A stretch of 64,000 bases of DNA from Tepidiformaceae bacterium (GCA_958295975.1 OY282446.1:783289-847288), one strand, 5' to 3'; shown: positions 35,281 to 44,306, counted from the first letter of the stretch. Program-made: numbers and translations. Notes: generated from the sequence alone by a model not told the origin.

Positions 35281-36627
35281 GTGCGCGTCGGCGTCATCGG
35301 CGCGGGGCTGGCCGGGCTGGCGGCGGGGCTGGAGCTGGCCGACCGCGGCCACGAGGTCGAGCTGCTCGAACGGCGGCCCTGGGCGGGCGGCGCCACCTAC
35401 TCCTTCCGCGACGGCGAGACGGGCGACGAGGTCGACAACGGCCAGCACCTGTTCATGGCCTGCATGACCGCCTACGCCGGGTTCCTCGAACGGCTGGGCA
35501 CGCTCGACCGCACGCGCCGCCAGCGGCGTCTGCGCGTGCCCGTGTTCGACGCCGCCGGACGGCGCTCCGACCTGTGGGCGGCGAACCTCCCCTTCGGGCT
35601 GCACCTCGCGCCCGCGCTGCTGCGCTACCGCCACCTGACGCGGGGGCAGAAGGCGCGCATCGCGCGCGTCTTCCTCGCCATCCGGCGGCTGGGGCCGGAG
35701 GAGCGCGCGCGCATGGCGGACGTGACCTTCGCGGCGTGGCTGCGCGGGCGCGGCCAGACGCGCGCCGACGTCCGCGACTTCTGGGACTTCCTCGTCGTGC
35801 CCACGCTCAATTGCCGCTCCGACCGGGCCAGCGCGGAGGCGGCGCGCTTCGTGCTGGAGGAGGGCTTTCTGCGCGGGCCGCGCTCGGCGGCGCTGGGGCT
35901 GCCCGCGGCGGGCCTCTCCGAGCTGCACGTGCGCCCCGCCGTGCGCGCCATCCGCGAGCGCGGGGGCGCGGTCTCCGTGCGCTCCGGCGTCGAGCGCATC
36001 GAGCTCGCCGGGGGGCGCGCGACGACGCTGCTCCTGCGCGGCGGCGAACGGCGTTCGTACGACGCCGTGGTGGGGGCCCTGCCGCCGTGGCGGCTGGCGC
36101 CGCTGCTGCCCGCGGAGCCGCGCCTCGCGGGGCTGGCGCGGGCGCTCGCCCGCTTCGAGCCCGCGCCCATCCTCAACCTGCACCTCTGGTTCGACCGGCC
36201 CGTGGCCCCGTTCGCCTTCGCCGCCTTCACCGGCCCGCAGGCGCCGTGGGCGTTCAACCGCAGCCGTCTGGGGGGCGAGCGCGGGGCGGGCGAACGGCTG
36301 GCGCTCTCCATCAGCGCGCCGGGCGAGCTCTTCGCGCTGGACCGCGAGGCGCTGCGGGAGCGGTTCCTGTCGTGGGCGCGCGCCGCCCTGCCCGCCGCCC
36401 GCGAGGCGAAGCTGCTCCGCTTTCTCGCGGTGAAGGAGCCGGAGGCGACGTTCGTGCCCGCGCCCGCGCTGGCGCGCCCCGGCCCGCGCACGGCCCTGCC
36501 CGGCCTCTTCCTGGCGGGCGCGTGGACGGACACGGGCTGGCCCGCGACCATGGAGTCGGCGGTGCGCGGCGGGCTGGCGGCGGCCGACGCGGTGGACGCG
36601 GACGCCCGTCGCGGCCCGGGCGCGTAG
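35281..36627 (+). CDS. hpnE: Hydroxysqualene dehydroxylase HpnE
   Basis: 448 residues from a GTG. RVGVIGAGLAGLAAGLELADRGHEVELLE is the FAD-binding Rossmann start of amine-oxidase/phytoene-desaturase-like flavoproteins. DNGQHLFMACMTAY and the C-terminal GLFLAGAWTDTGWPATMESAVRGG are family hallmarks. It reduces hydroxysqualene to squalene, completing squalene supply for shc. Confidence 0.92.
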   Translation: MRVGVIGAGLAGLAAGLELADRGHEVELLERRPWAGGATYSFRDGETGDEVDNGQHLFMACMTAYAGFLERLGTLDRTRRQRRLRVPVFDAAGRRSDLWAANLPFGLHLAPALLRYRHLTRGQKARIARVFLAIRRLGPEERARMADVTFAAWLRGRGQTRADVRDFWDFLVVPTLNCRSDRASAEAARFVLEEGFLRGPRSAALGLPAAGLSELHVRPAVRAIRERGGAVSVRSGVERIELAGGRATTLLLRGGERRSYDAVVGALPPWRLAPLLPAEPRLAGLARALARFEPAPILNLHLWFDRPVAPFAFAAFTGPQAPWAFNRSRLGGERGAGERLALSISAPGELFALDREALRERFLSWARAALPAAREAKLLRFLAVKEPEATFVPAPALARPGPRTALPGLFLAGAWTDTGWPATMESAVRGGLAAADAVDADARRGPGA

Positions 36628-36680
36628 CCTTCGGGGCGCGCGCTCCGTATGCTGTGCGGCCAACACCCAGGAGGATCGGC

Positions 36681-37706
36681 ATGGGCATTCCCCTTCGCCA
36701 GGCGGTCGCAGTCAGCGGCTACCTGCTCAAGCAGAAGCTGCTGCGCCGCGAGCGCTACCCGCTGGTGCTCATGCTCGAGCCCCTCTACCGCTGCAACCTT
36801 GAATGCGAGGGCTGCGGCAAGATCCAGCACCCCGAGGAGGTGCTGGACACGTACCTCTCGCCGGAGGAGTGCTGGGAGGCGGCGGAGGAATGCGGCGCGC
36901 CGGTCGTCTCCATCGCCGGGGGCGAGCCGCTCATCCACCCCGAAATCGACCGCATCGTGGCGGGGCTGGTGGAGCGCAGGCGCTTCGTCTACCTGTGCAC
37001 GAACGCCATCCTGCTGGAGCGCTGGCTGCCCAAACTGACGCCCTCGCCCTACCTCACGATCAGCGTGCACATGGACGGGCTGCGCGAGCAGCACGACAAG
37101 TCGGTGGACCGCGCGGGCGTGTTCGACAAGGCCGTGGCGGCCATGCGCGAGGCGAAGGTGCGGGGCTTCCGCCTGAGCACCAACACCACCGTGTTCAACG
37201 ACAGCGCGCCGGAAGAGATGGGCGCGCTCTTCAACTTCCTGATGGACGACGTGGGCGTGGACGGCATGATGGTGTCGCCCGGCTACGACTACCCGAAGGC
37301 GCCGAACCAGAGCGTCTTCCTGAAGCGCCCGGAGATGATCGCCACCTTCCGGCGCCTCCTCGACGCGCCCGACCGGCGGCGCTGGCGCTTCTTCCACACG
37401 CCCGCCTTCCTCGATTTCCTGCGGGGCGAGCGCGCCATGCAGTGCACCGCCTGGGGCAACCCCACGCGCGGCGTGCTCGGCTGGCAGCGCCCCTGCTACC
37501 TGATGAACGAGAGCTACGCGAAGACCTTCGTGGAGCTGATCGAGGAGACGGAGTGGGAGCGCTACGGCTACGGGCGGGACGCGCGCTGCACGAACTGCAT
37601 GGCCCACTGCGGCTACGAGGCCACCGCCGTGGGGGCCACCATGTCGAGCCCGCTGGAGGGTCTGCGCGCGGCGGCGGGGACGCTGGGCGGCCGCGGCGGT
37701 TCGTGA
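36681..37706 (+). CDS. hpnH: Adenosyl-hopene transferase HpnH (radical SAM)
   Basis: 341 residues. The radical-SAM cysteines are C38-N-L-E-C42-E-G-C45. SIAGGEPLIHPEI binds SAM, and a C-terminal set of Cys (CTNCMAHCGYEA) forms a SPASM-like motif. It adds the 5'-deoxyadenosyl radical to diploptene, giving adenosylhopane. The start is clear: AGGAGGATCGGC stands right before the ATG, the best ribosome site in the operon. A TATGCT box lies about 33 bases upstream, so an internal promoter is possible. Confidence 0.94.
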   Translation: MGIPLRQAVAVSGYLLKQKLLRRERYPLVLMLEPLYRCNLECEGCGKIQHPEEVLDTYLSPEECWEAAEECGAPVVSIAGGEPLIHPEIDRIVAGLVERRRFVYLCTNAILLERWLPKLTPSPYLTISVHMDGLREQHDKSVDRAGVFDKAVAAMREAKVRGFRLSTNTTVFNDSAPEEMGALFNFLMDDVGVDGMMVSPGYDYPKAPNQSVFLKRPEMIATFRRLLDAPDRRRWRFFHTPAFLDFLRGERAMQCTAWGNPTRGVLGWQRPCYLMNESYAKTFVELIEETEWERYGYGRDARCTNCMAHCGYEATAVGATMSSPLEGLRAAAGTLGGRGGS

Positions 37707-38395
37707 GCCTGCTGCTGGCCGCGCCCACGCCGCGCGAGGCCCGCGCCATCGGCTCCGCTTGCCGCGTCGTCGGCGCGGGCGAGGCGGGCGCGCGCGCGCT
37801 GGCCGCGATGCTGCGCGAGGAGCGGCCCGACGCCGTGCTCGTCGCGGGGCTGTGCGGCGGGCTCGATCCCTCCCTGCGTGCGGGGACGCTGATCCTCGCG
37901 CGCGAGGCCATCGACGAACGCGGCGAGGGCCTGCAGCCGCCCGCCACCACGCTCGCGGGCGCGCGCCGGGCGCTCCGCAACGCGGGCCCGCGCTTCGTCT
38001 GTTCGCGGCTCGTGACGGTGGGCGCGCCCGTGGCCACGCGCGAGGCCCGGCGCGACCTCTGGAACGCGCACGGGGCCGCCGGCGTGGACATGGAAACCGT
38101 CGCCCTCGCGCGCGTCGCGGTGGAGCACGGGGCCAGCTGGATGGCCCTGCGCGCCGTCATCGATCCGGCGGACATGGCGCTGCCCCGCGCCCTGCGCGGC
38201 TGGCGCGGCCCGGCGGACGAGCGCGCCCTCCTGCGCGCGCTGGCGCTGAGCCCGCGCGACTGGCCCGCCTCTGCGCGGCTGGCGCTGGCGCTGGGGCCCG
38301 CCCTGCGCGCGCTGCGGACGGGCGCGCGCGTCGTCGCGCGCGTGGCCCGCGACACCGTGCCGCTCGACGGCGAGCTGCTCGCGCCGAACCCCTAG
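37703..38395 (+). CDS. hpnG: Adenosylhopane nucleosidase/phosphorylase HpnG
   Basis: 230 residues from a GTG overlapping the hpnH stop. VLVAGLCGGLDPSLRAGTLI and GAAGVDMETVALARVA (GVDME is the ribose-binding Glu) place it in the PNP/MTA nucleosidase family. In hopanoid operons this gene removes adenine from adenosylhopane, giving ribosylhopane and its phosphate on the way to bacteriohopanetetrol. Position and family together support that role. Confidence 0.88.
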   Translation: MSLLLAAPTPREARAIGSACRVVGAGEAGARALAAMLREERPDAVLVAGLCGGLDPSLRAGTLILAREAIDERGEGLQPPATTLAGARRALRNAGPRFVCSRLVTVGAPVATREARRDLWNAHGAAGVDMETVALARVAVEHGASWMALRAVIDPADMALPRALRGWRGPADERALLRALALSPRDWPASARLALALGPALRALRTGARVVARVARDTVPLDGELLAPNP

Positions 38396-38397
38396 GC

Positions 38398-39198
38398 GTG
38401 GGCGCGCCCGTGGTCGTGATCACCGGCGCGAGCGCCGGCATCGGGCGGGCGACCGCCGCGCGCTTCGCCCGCGAGGGGGCCGCGCTCGTGCTGGCCGCGC
38501 GGTCGCGGGAGCGGCTCGAACGGCTGGCCGCGCGGCTGGCGGAACGCTACGGCGTGGAGACGCTGGCGCAGCCCTGCGATGTGCGCGAGCGCGAGCAGGT
38601 GGAGGCCCTGATCGCGGCGGCGATGGACCGCTTCGGGCGCATCGACGTGCTCGTGAACAACGCCGGACGGGGGCTCTACGGGCGCGTGGAGGACACGCCC
38701 GCGGAGGCCTTCCGCGAGGCGCTGGAGACGAACGCGCTGGGGGCGCACCACGCCATCCGCGCGGCGCTGCCGCACATGCGGCGGCGGGGGTCGGGGCACA
38801 TCGTGAACGTGGGCTCGGTGGTGGGGAAGCGCGCCTGGCCCTGGCACGGGGCCTATGCCGCCGCCAAGTTCGCGCTCACGGGGCTGACGCAGGCGCTGCG
38901 GGGCGAGCTGGCGGGGTCGGGCGTGAGCGTCACGCTCGTGCTGCCCGCGAGCACGGACACGGGCTTCTTCGCGCGGGCGCGCTCCTTCACGCCCGGCTAC
39001 GAGCCGCGCCCCATCGGCCCCGTGCAGTCGCCGGATCGCGTGGCCCGCGTCATCGTGCGCTCCGTGCGCCACCCCGTGCCGGAGGCGACGACGCAGCCGG
39101 GGCTGCGCCTGGCCTTCGCGCTGGGCGAGGCGTTCCCGGGGCTGGCGGCGAAGGCGAGCGAGCAGTATTACCGCTGGCGCATGGGGCGCGGGCGGTGA
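38398..39198 (+). CDS. Short-chain dehydrogenase/reductase in the hopanoid operon
   Basis: 266 residues from the GTG at 38398. VVITGASAGIGRATAARFA binds NAD(P), NNAGRGLYG follows, GSVVGKRAWPWHGAYAAAKFAL holds the catalytic Ser, Tyr and Lys. The C-terminus carries YEPRPIGPVQSPDRVARVIV. It starts 2 bases after hpnG. Side-chain reduction of ribosylhopane to bacteriohopanetetrol needs a reductase that is poorly known, so this is a candidate, by context only. Confidence 0.82.
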   Translation: MGAPVVVITGASAGIGRATAARFAREGAALVLAARSRERLERLAARLAERYGVETLAQPCDVREREQVEALIAAAMDRFGRIDVLVNNAGRGLYGRVEDTPAEAFREALETNALGAHHAIRAALPHMRRRGSGHIVNVGSVVGKRAWPWHGAYAAAKFALTGLTQALRGELAGSGVSVTLVLPASTDTGFFARARSFTPGYEPRPIGPVQSPDRVARVIVRSVRHPVPEATTQPGLRLAFALGEAFPGLAAKASEQYYRWRMGRGR

Positions 39199-39713
39199 GC
39201 CAGCCGGAGCGCGACGGCGACGAATTCCCCGGCGCGCGCCTGCTCCTCGATCAGCTGATCCGCCTGAACGACTACCAGATCGAATCGGTCGATCACCTGC
39301 GCCAGAAGTCGCGCGCCTACCTGAGCGTGGGGGCGCTGGCGGTGGCGGCGGGCATTGCGCTCCTCGCCATCCCCGACGCCGCGGGCGCGCTCCACCTGGG
39401 CGTGATCGCGGGCGCGTCGCTGGCGCTGGCCCTGTTCGGCGTCTCGGCGGTGCTGGCGGTCCGGGCCGAGCGTGCGACGCGGCATCTTCCGGACGCCCCG
39501 CACATGGCATCCCTCGCCTCGCTCGTGCTTGATCGGGAGCAAACCGCCGCGCAGTTGACGCTCTGGATCGCCCGGGAATTTCTCGACCGCGTCGTGCCCT
39601 CGGCGGACAGGGCCGTCGACCAGGTGGCGCGCCTCGTGGACTGGCAGCTTCGCTTCTTCCTCGCGGAAGTGGTCGTGCTGGGAGGAACCTTGATCGCGGC
39701 GCTGCTGACCTAA
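39195..39713 (+). CDS. Unknown membrane protein, 172 aa, last gene of the hopanoid run
   Basis: GTG overlaps the SDR stop. A soluble helical N-terminus (FPGARLLLDQLIRLNDYQIES) is followed by two membrane helices (about residues 42-64 and 68-92), a second soluble helix, and a last helix near the C-terminus (FFLAEVVVLGGTLIAALL). This layout resembles small SLATT-like or effector-type membrane proteins, but no motif confirms that. A link to hopanoids is only positional. Confidence 0.65.
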   Translation: MSQPERDGDEFPGARLLLDQLIRLNDYQIESVDHLRQKSRAYLSVGALAVAAGIALLAIPDAAGALHLGVIAGASLALALFGVSAVLAVRAERATRHLPDAPHMASLASLVLDREQTAAQLTLWIAREFLDRVVPSADRAVDQVARLVDWQLRFFLAEVVVLGGTLIAALLT

Positions 39714-39859
39714 TCGCGATTGGGAGGGGGGTAGCCCCTGGTCGTCACGTGGGGCGGGTGCTTCGACGGCGGGGGAAGCGTGGCGGGCCACGACAGACGC
39801 ACGGCGCCCGCGTCCGGCTGCTTCGCATCTTCCCGATTCTTCGGTTCCCGCTCGCTCAT
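39710..39859 (-). CDS. Possible 49-aa hydrophilic, Pro-rich protein
   Basis: A frame from the ATG at 39859 (MSEREPKNREDAKQPD) to a TAG at 39710-39712. It is charged at the start and Pro-rich at the end, with no hydrophobic core. GGGG stands a few bases before the ATG. It fills the otherwise empty gap between the hopanoid run and the Rieske terminator. It could be a chance frame. Confidence 0.3.
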   Translation of the reverse strand: MSEREPKNREDAKQPDAGAVRLSWPATLPPPSKHPPHVTTRGYPPPNRD

Positions 39860-39908
39860 GGCCCCAGTATGCCGCGCCGGACGGCGTCCCGCCAGCGCCC
39901 GCGCGCGA

Positions 39909-39938
39909 AACGGGGAGGGACGGTCCGCCGTCCCTCCC
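39909..39938 (-). terminator. Strong hairpin terminator of the Rieske gene
   Basis: A perfect 13-bp stem, CGGGGAGGGACGG at 39909-39921 with CCGTCCCTCCCCG at 39926-39938, has a 4-base loop. It lies 26 bases beyond the stop of the minus-strand Rieske gene, and TTTCG follows on that strand. It is the clearest terminator in the window. Confidence 0.8.
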
Positions 39939-39964
39939 CGCGGTCCCGATGGCGTGGGGGCGGG

Positions 39965-41608
39965 CTATTCGCGCGCCACCCACTGCTCCAGCAGCTGGTG
40001 GAAGTGGCGGATCTTCGTCTCGCCGTAGTTCCCGAACTGCACGAACTCCTTCTTCGTCGCGTGCAGGCCCAGCTGCACGCGCGGCAGGTTGTAGGTGTCC
40101 TGGTTGAAGACGCGCGCGAGCATCCCCAGCTCCGGCGCCTCCGTCCAGTCGTCGTCCACGTCCAGCCAGTGGATGGGCGCGGCGGGCGGACGCTCCCCGT
40201 CCTGCGGGTACGGCGCCAGGTAGAGGCACTCCATGATGCACTCGTCCGGGTTGTTCCCGTTCGGGCGGAAGCGGTAGACGATGCGGTTGAACGAGCCCCA
40301 GGGGTGGAAGTTGGGGAACAGCGTGAAGTAGATGCTGTCGTTCAGCTCCGCGTCGGGGACGCCGTCCATGAGGTCGCCCAGCACCGGACGCAGGCCCTCG
40401 CGCACGGCGGCGGCGCCGATCTCGCGCACGGAGGCCCCGTTGGACGGCGCGGCCGTCATCTGCTCCATGCGCTGGTCGAGCTCGTCGGCGGCGCTCTGGG
40501 CGGAGGCGCCGTTCCCGCCCGAGCCGTTGGCCGGCTGGTCGAGGTTGCCGCGGCGGCGGCTCCAGGCCTCGTCGTCGGCCTCCAGCTGGCGTCCGGCCAG
40601 CCACTGGCACATGTGCGGGTCGGCCTCGCCCAGCTCGCCCTCCAGCCACGTGCCGCCATCCGTGAAGCGCCCGGAGCGCCCGTCGCGGGCGGTCACGAGC
40701 ACCGTGCCGTCCTCCCGCACGTCGTAGATGGCGGCGGTCAGGGGATGGCGCATCTTGAAGGGCCCGGCGTCGGGCAGGGGCTCCTCCACGGGCACGTTCG
40801 AGAGGTGCGGGCTGGGGACGCCGTTGGGCGTGATCGCGCGGGCGTAGTTGCCGAACACGTCGTACTTGGAGTTGGCGTCGCAGATGCCCGCCAGGATCTG
40901 GGGGTGGGTGGCGACCACGTGGTAGGCCTCCATGAAGGCCTCCTGCGCCACCTTCCAGTTGCAGCGCAGCACCTTGGCGACGTGCGCCTCCTTGTAGCGC
41001 TTCTCGTAGGGCAGCAGCGTGAAGTGGCTCTCCAGGTCGCCCACGAAGTCCTCGAGGGGCTCGGCGACGGCGTCGGGGTTGATGAAGACGAAGCCGCCCC
41101 AGCGCGCCGTCCGCACTTCCGGCAGGCTCTGCTCGTCCGGGTTCACGTAGGGGAAGTCCCACTGGCAGGGGATCTCCTTGAGCGTGCCGTCGAGGTTCCA
41201 GGTCCAGCCGTGGAAGGCGCAGCGCAGGTCGCGCGCGCGCTTGCCGTCCTCCTGCCGCAGCAGCCGCCCGCGGTGCAGGCAGGCGTTGTAGTAGGCCTTG
41301 AACTCCGCGTCGGCCACGCGCACGACGAGGAAGGACATGCCCGCGATGTCGTAGACGAGGTAGTCGCCCACGTCGGGAATGTCGTCCTCGTGACAGGCCA
41401 TCTGCCAGGTGCGCTTCCACAGCTTCTCCACCTCCACGTCGTGCCACTCGCGCGAGGTGTAGCGCGCCACCGGCACGAGCGTGGGGTCGCCCTCCGCGAT
41501 GGGGGCATCGCGCAGCAGGTAGTCGGGGACGGGATGGCTGTCCTCGGCGAGCAGCCGGGTGTAGGCCACCCCCGCGGAACGGTTGGTGCCGGTGAGCGTC
41601 TCGGTCAT
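39965..41608 (-). CDS. Rieske aromatic-ring-hydroxylating oxygenase, alpha subunit
   Basis: 547 residues from the ATG at 41608. The Rieske ligands are C110-L-H112 and C130-A-F-H133, the latter in the standard CAFHGWTWNLDG. The iron site is EAYHVVATHP with H230 and H235. It is over 100 residues longer than usual. A low-complexity insert of Asn/Gly/Ser/Ala (about residues 385-420) follows a region naming QWLAGRQLEADDEAW. A 143-base gap separates it from the divergent SDR, so the two may share control. The substrate is unknown; no reductase is adjacent. Confidence 0.9.
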   Translation of the reverse strand: MTETLTGTNRSAGVAYTRLLAEDSHPVPDYLLRDAPIAEGDPTLVPVARYTSREWHDVEVEKLWKRTWQMACHEDDIPDVGDYLVYDIAGMSFLVVRVADAEFKAYYNACLHRGRLLRQEDGKRARDLRCAFHGWTWNLDGTLKEIPCQWDFPYVNPDEQSLPEVRTARWGGFVFINPDAVAEPLEDFVGDLESHFTLLPYEKRYKEAHVAKVLRCNWKVAQEAFMEAYHVVATHPQILAGICDANSKYDVFGNYARAITPNGVPSPHLSNVPVEEPLPDAGPFKMRHPLTAAIYDVREDGTVLVTARDGRSGRFTDGGTWLEGELGEADPHMCQWLAGRQLEADDEAWSRRRGNLDQPANGSGGNGASAQSAADELDQRMEQMTAAPSNGASVREIGAAAVREGLRPVLGDLMDGVPDAELNDSIYFTLFPNFHPWGSFNRIVYRFRPNGNNPDECIMECLYLAPYPQDGERPPAAPIHWLDVDDDWTEAPELGMLARVFNQDTYNLPRVQLGLHATKKEFVQFGNYGETKIRHFHQLLEQWVARE

Positions 41609-41751
41609 GGGTGCAAGCCTCCGGTGCGGCCCGGCGGGGGCCGCCAGCGTTCGCGCCGATGGTAGCAGAGCGCGGCGTCGCCGGGGGCGCGATCCCGCGA
41701 GCAAGGGCGTAGGCTGGCGCGCACGCACACGAAACGCGGGAGGGCGCGGCA

Positions 41752-42534
41752 ATGTTGCTCGAGGGCAAGGTCGGCATCGTCACCGGAGCGGGCATGGGCA
41801 TGGGCGCGGCGGTGGCGCGGCGCTGGGCGCGCGAGGGCGCGCGCGTCATCGCCACGGACGTGGACGACGAGGCCGGACACGCCACCGTGGAGGCCATCGC
41901 CGCCGCCGGGGGCGACGCCCGCTTCATCCCCGCCGACGCCGCCAGCGAGGACGACTGGCGCGCCGTCACCGCCCACGCCGCCAGCGAGCTGGGCGGCCTC
42001 CACGTCCTGCACAACAACGCCGCCATCCACTTCTGGTTCGATTCGCTCAACGACCCGCTGGAGCGGTGGGACCAGATGATGGCGGTGAACCTGCGCGGCG
42101 TGTACCTCGGCTGCCGCTTCGCCATCCCCCGCATGATCGAGGCGGGCGGCGGCGCCATCGTCAACACCTCCTCCGTGTCGGCGCTCCACGGCGTGCCCCT
42201 GCAGGGCCTCTACGGGGCCACGAAGGCGGGCGTGATCAACCTCACGCGCTCGCTGGCGCGCGCCTACGGGCCGCAGGGCGTGCGCGTGAACGCCATCTGC
42301 CCGGGCACCATCGACACGCCCATGCTGCGCACGGCGGCGGCGGAGGCGGCGGAGCTGAACGCGGAGGGCGACCAGCCGCCCTCCGCGGCGGGCGGGGGCG
42401 TGGGCCCCACGCTGGACGGGGGCCGCATGGGCACGGCGGACGAGATCGCGAGCGTGGTCACGTTCCTGGTGTCGGACGAGGCGTCGTACGTGAGCGGCGT
42501 CTACCTGCCGGTGGACGGCGCCATGATGGCGTGA
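41752..42534 (+). CDS. SDR family oxidoreductase
   Basis: 260 residues. GIVTGAGMGMGAAVARRWA is the nucleotide loop, HNNAAIH the NNAG-type motif, NTSSVSALHGVPLQGLYGATKAG has the catalytic Ser, Tyr and Lys, and CPGTIDTPM follows. The C-terminal VSGVYLPVDGAMMA is typical of classical SDRs. GGGAGGG lies 7-9 bases before the ATG. Divergent to the Rieske gene, it may dehydrogenate a dihydrodiol or alcohol product, which is inference. Confidence 0.88.
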   Translation: MLLEGKVGIVTGAGMGMGAAVARRWAREGARVIATDVDDEAGHATVEAIAAAGGDARFIPADAASEDDWRAVTAHAASELGGLHVLHNNAAIHFWFDSLNDPLERWDQMMAVNLRGVYLGCRFAIPRMIEAGGGAIVNTSSVSALHGVPLQGLYGATKAGVINLTRSLARAYGPQGVRVNAICPGTIDTPMLRTAAAEAAELNAEGDQPPSAAGGGVGPTLDGGRMGTADEIASVVTFLVSDEASYVSGVYLPVDGAMMA

Positions 42535-42544
42535 GGCGTTTGAG

Positions 42545-43432
42545 CTAGCTAATCCCGAGCCGTCGCGCCGCGTCCCGGGCCACGGTGTCCGCTTCGTTGG
42601 CGGGCACGGGGTAAGCGTTGACTTCGTGGTCCTTGAAGGCAGCGCAGGCGCTCACGAAGGCGCGCTCATCCTCGGGTTTCCCAACCGTGGGCGGGACGTA
42701 GATGACATAGATGGCGGTTTCGCTACCGCCCATGATCTCGATCACGCCGTCGCCGTTGGCCACACTCCCGCCATTCCGGCGCAAGTCGCGGATCGTCCAC
42801 GCCCACGAAGTAATTTCTTCCATCAGGCTTTCCTTGTCAGGCAACTGGAACGACCAGCAATTCGTCAATTGCGACACGCGACCGTTATGGATGGCAAAAT
42901 CCATGGGTGCACAAAATGGGTCACTACGCACGGTTGTCCTTCGGATCACATGTTCATCCAAGACTTTATAGGCCTTGAGAGCATGATTGAATGCACTAAT
43001 GGCATGAGACTTCTTCGAGAATCGGAAGCGTTTTGCGGTAGGGTCGACGATGAGTTCGTCCCAGAGGAGATCAATAGCATCCTCAGCACTCTCAGCAACA
43101 ACGGGAAGGGGTTGCGTGAACTGGAGGACGTTCACGGATTCGGCGGAGAGCCGGGTGAGCCACGCCTCGTCCACAGTTTCGGGAGAAACGGCAGGAAAGA
43201 GCGACGCCTGCACATCCGTATACGGATCCATCAACGCCTCGATCCGTTCGAGTCGCTCACGCACGCCCGGCAGGAGTTCGCGGTCATCCAAGCGGCGGGC
43301 GCGGGAGTAATTCCTGACGGCTCTCAGCGTCCATTCGCCACTCTCGTCCGCGCCAGCGATGATGCCGATGTTGATCGCCTCATCCCGCGCGGGATCGGGC
43401 ACGAACCGCACGACCGAATACAGGTGCCGCAT
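42545..43432 (-). CDS. DUF3037 family protein
   Basis: 295 residues. It starts MRHLYSVVRFVPDPARDEAINIGIIA, the signature of DUF3037 proteins. The C-terminal half (LMEEITSWAWTIRDLRR) is not known to me. DUF3037 genes usually sit next to a HipA-like kinase gene, as here, 18 bases away. The pair is thought to be a two-gene accessory module of unknown action. Base composition is slightly lower in G+C than neighbours. Confidence 0.8.
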   Translation of the reverse strand: MRHLYSVVRFVPDPARDEAINIGIIAGADESGEWTLRAVRNYSRARRLDDRELLPGVRERLERIEALMDPYTDVQASLFPAVSPETVDEAWLTRLSAESVNVLQFTQPLPVVAESAEDAIDLLWDELIVDPTAKRFRFSKKSHAISAFNHALKAYKVLDEHVIRRTTVRSDPFCAPMDFAIHNGRVSQLTNCWSFQLPDKESLMEEITSWAWTIRDLRRNGGSVANGDGVIEIMGGSETAIYVIYVPPTVGKPEDERAFVSACAAFKDHEVNAYPVPANEADTVARDAARRLGIS

Positions 43433-43450
43433 GGCGTTGTCCTCACCCTC

Positions 43451-44260
43451 TCACGCGAGGTAGCGCCGCTGCACGCGAGCGGCAACCGCATCGCGACGTC
43501 GCTCCAGAAAGAACCCAATCAATTCGAGCTGGGCATCGCTGACTGGCCATGAGGAGGGGATTGCGGAAAGCACCTCGACCAGTTGTCCATGCGTCACTGC
43601 GGTAATGCGCTCAGCGAGCCCGGATGAATCCAGCAGCATGGAGGGGGCTGGGTATCTGGGAAGAAGGTGAGGTTCGTCGACCTTCGGCAAAATTGTATCG
43701 AGCGACCATTCTTCACGGCTAAGCAAATACTCGCCATGGTCGTGGCTGTAGTACTCGTAGTCGAACGTCTCTGTCTGATTTGGTTTCGTTCCCGTCTGAT
43801 ACAGCCACTGTGGATCGCCGCCCCAGCACCAGTCGTAGAGGGCGATCAACCCCGAATAGCGCGAACGGTTATCGTCGCGCTCGACATGATCAAGCGACCA
43901 GATCGACTGAGCCGACACCACATCCAGAGAACCGTGGGCGATGCCTGCTTCCAGCGCAACCCCGGGATAGAGAGGGTAGCCAGCCAGCTCTTCGGGAATA
44001 GTGACGAGCGCGACGGACGCCACCGGTGCCCCGATGAGTGCCCCGCATCGTCCGACGATCTGCTCGACAGCAGGGATATTCGGGCGCTGAGGATTATTGA
44101 TGGCCTTGAGCCAATACCGCTGGCCATCGTCCGCCAACACCAGAACCGGCTTCGTGCCCGCAGGCGGTTGGGCCTTCCGCAGAGGGGCCGTTGCGGTGAT
44201 CAACGCCTCATCTCCACGCCGTCCGGCAAGTTCCCCGCGCCAGTCCGACAGTTCGATCAT
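43451..44260 (-). CDS. HipA-like kinase family protein (HipA_2 type)
   Basis: About 269 residues from the ATG at 44260 (MIELSDWRGELAG); an in-frame ATG at 44290 is also possible, and neither has a clear ribosome site. VLVLADDGQRYWLKAINNPQ carries the ATP-binding Lys. IALYDWCWGGDPQWLYQ replaces the usual catalytic HRDxxxxN with a D and W-rich loop. DYEYYSHDHGEYL follows. It pairs with the DUF3037 gene downstream. The family is distinct from the HipA toxin and its targets are unknown. Confidence 0.75.
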   Translation of the reverse strand: MIELSDWRGELAGRRGDEALITATAPLRKAQPPAGTKPVLVLADDGQRYWLKAINNPQRPNIPAVEQIVGRCGALIGAPVASVALVTIPEELAGYPLYPGVALEAGIAHGSLDVVSAQSIWSLDHVERDDNRSRYSGLIALYDWCWGGDPQWLYQTGTKPNQTETFDYEYYSHDHGEYLLSREEWSLDTILPKVDEPHLLPRYPAPSMLLDSSGLAERITAVTHGQLVEVLSAIPSSWPVSDAQLELIGFFLERRRDAVAARVQRRYLA

Positions 44261-44306
44261 CGTACCAGTGTGCGGCCACGCCCCGCGCATGGCAACCGAA
44301 CCGCGG

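Noticed and set aside
39195-39713. CBASS/Pycsar-type membrane effector
   Set aside because: The helix layout is suggestive, but no nucleotide cyclase or other partner is near, and the gene is coupled to the hopanoid run.
40028-41665. Long plus-strand frame opposite the Rieske gene (39749-41665)
   Set aside because: In 70% G+C DNA the reverse frames stay open by chance. The translated product is Val/Gly/Arg-rich without motifs.
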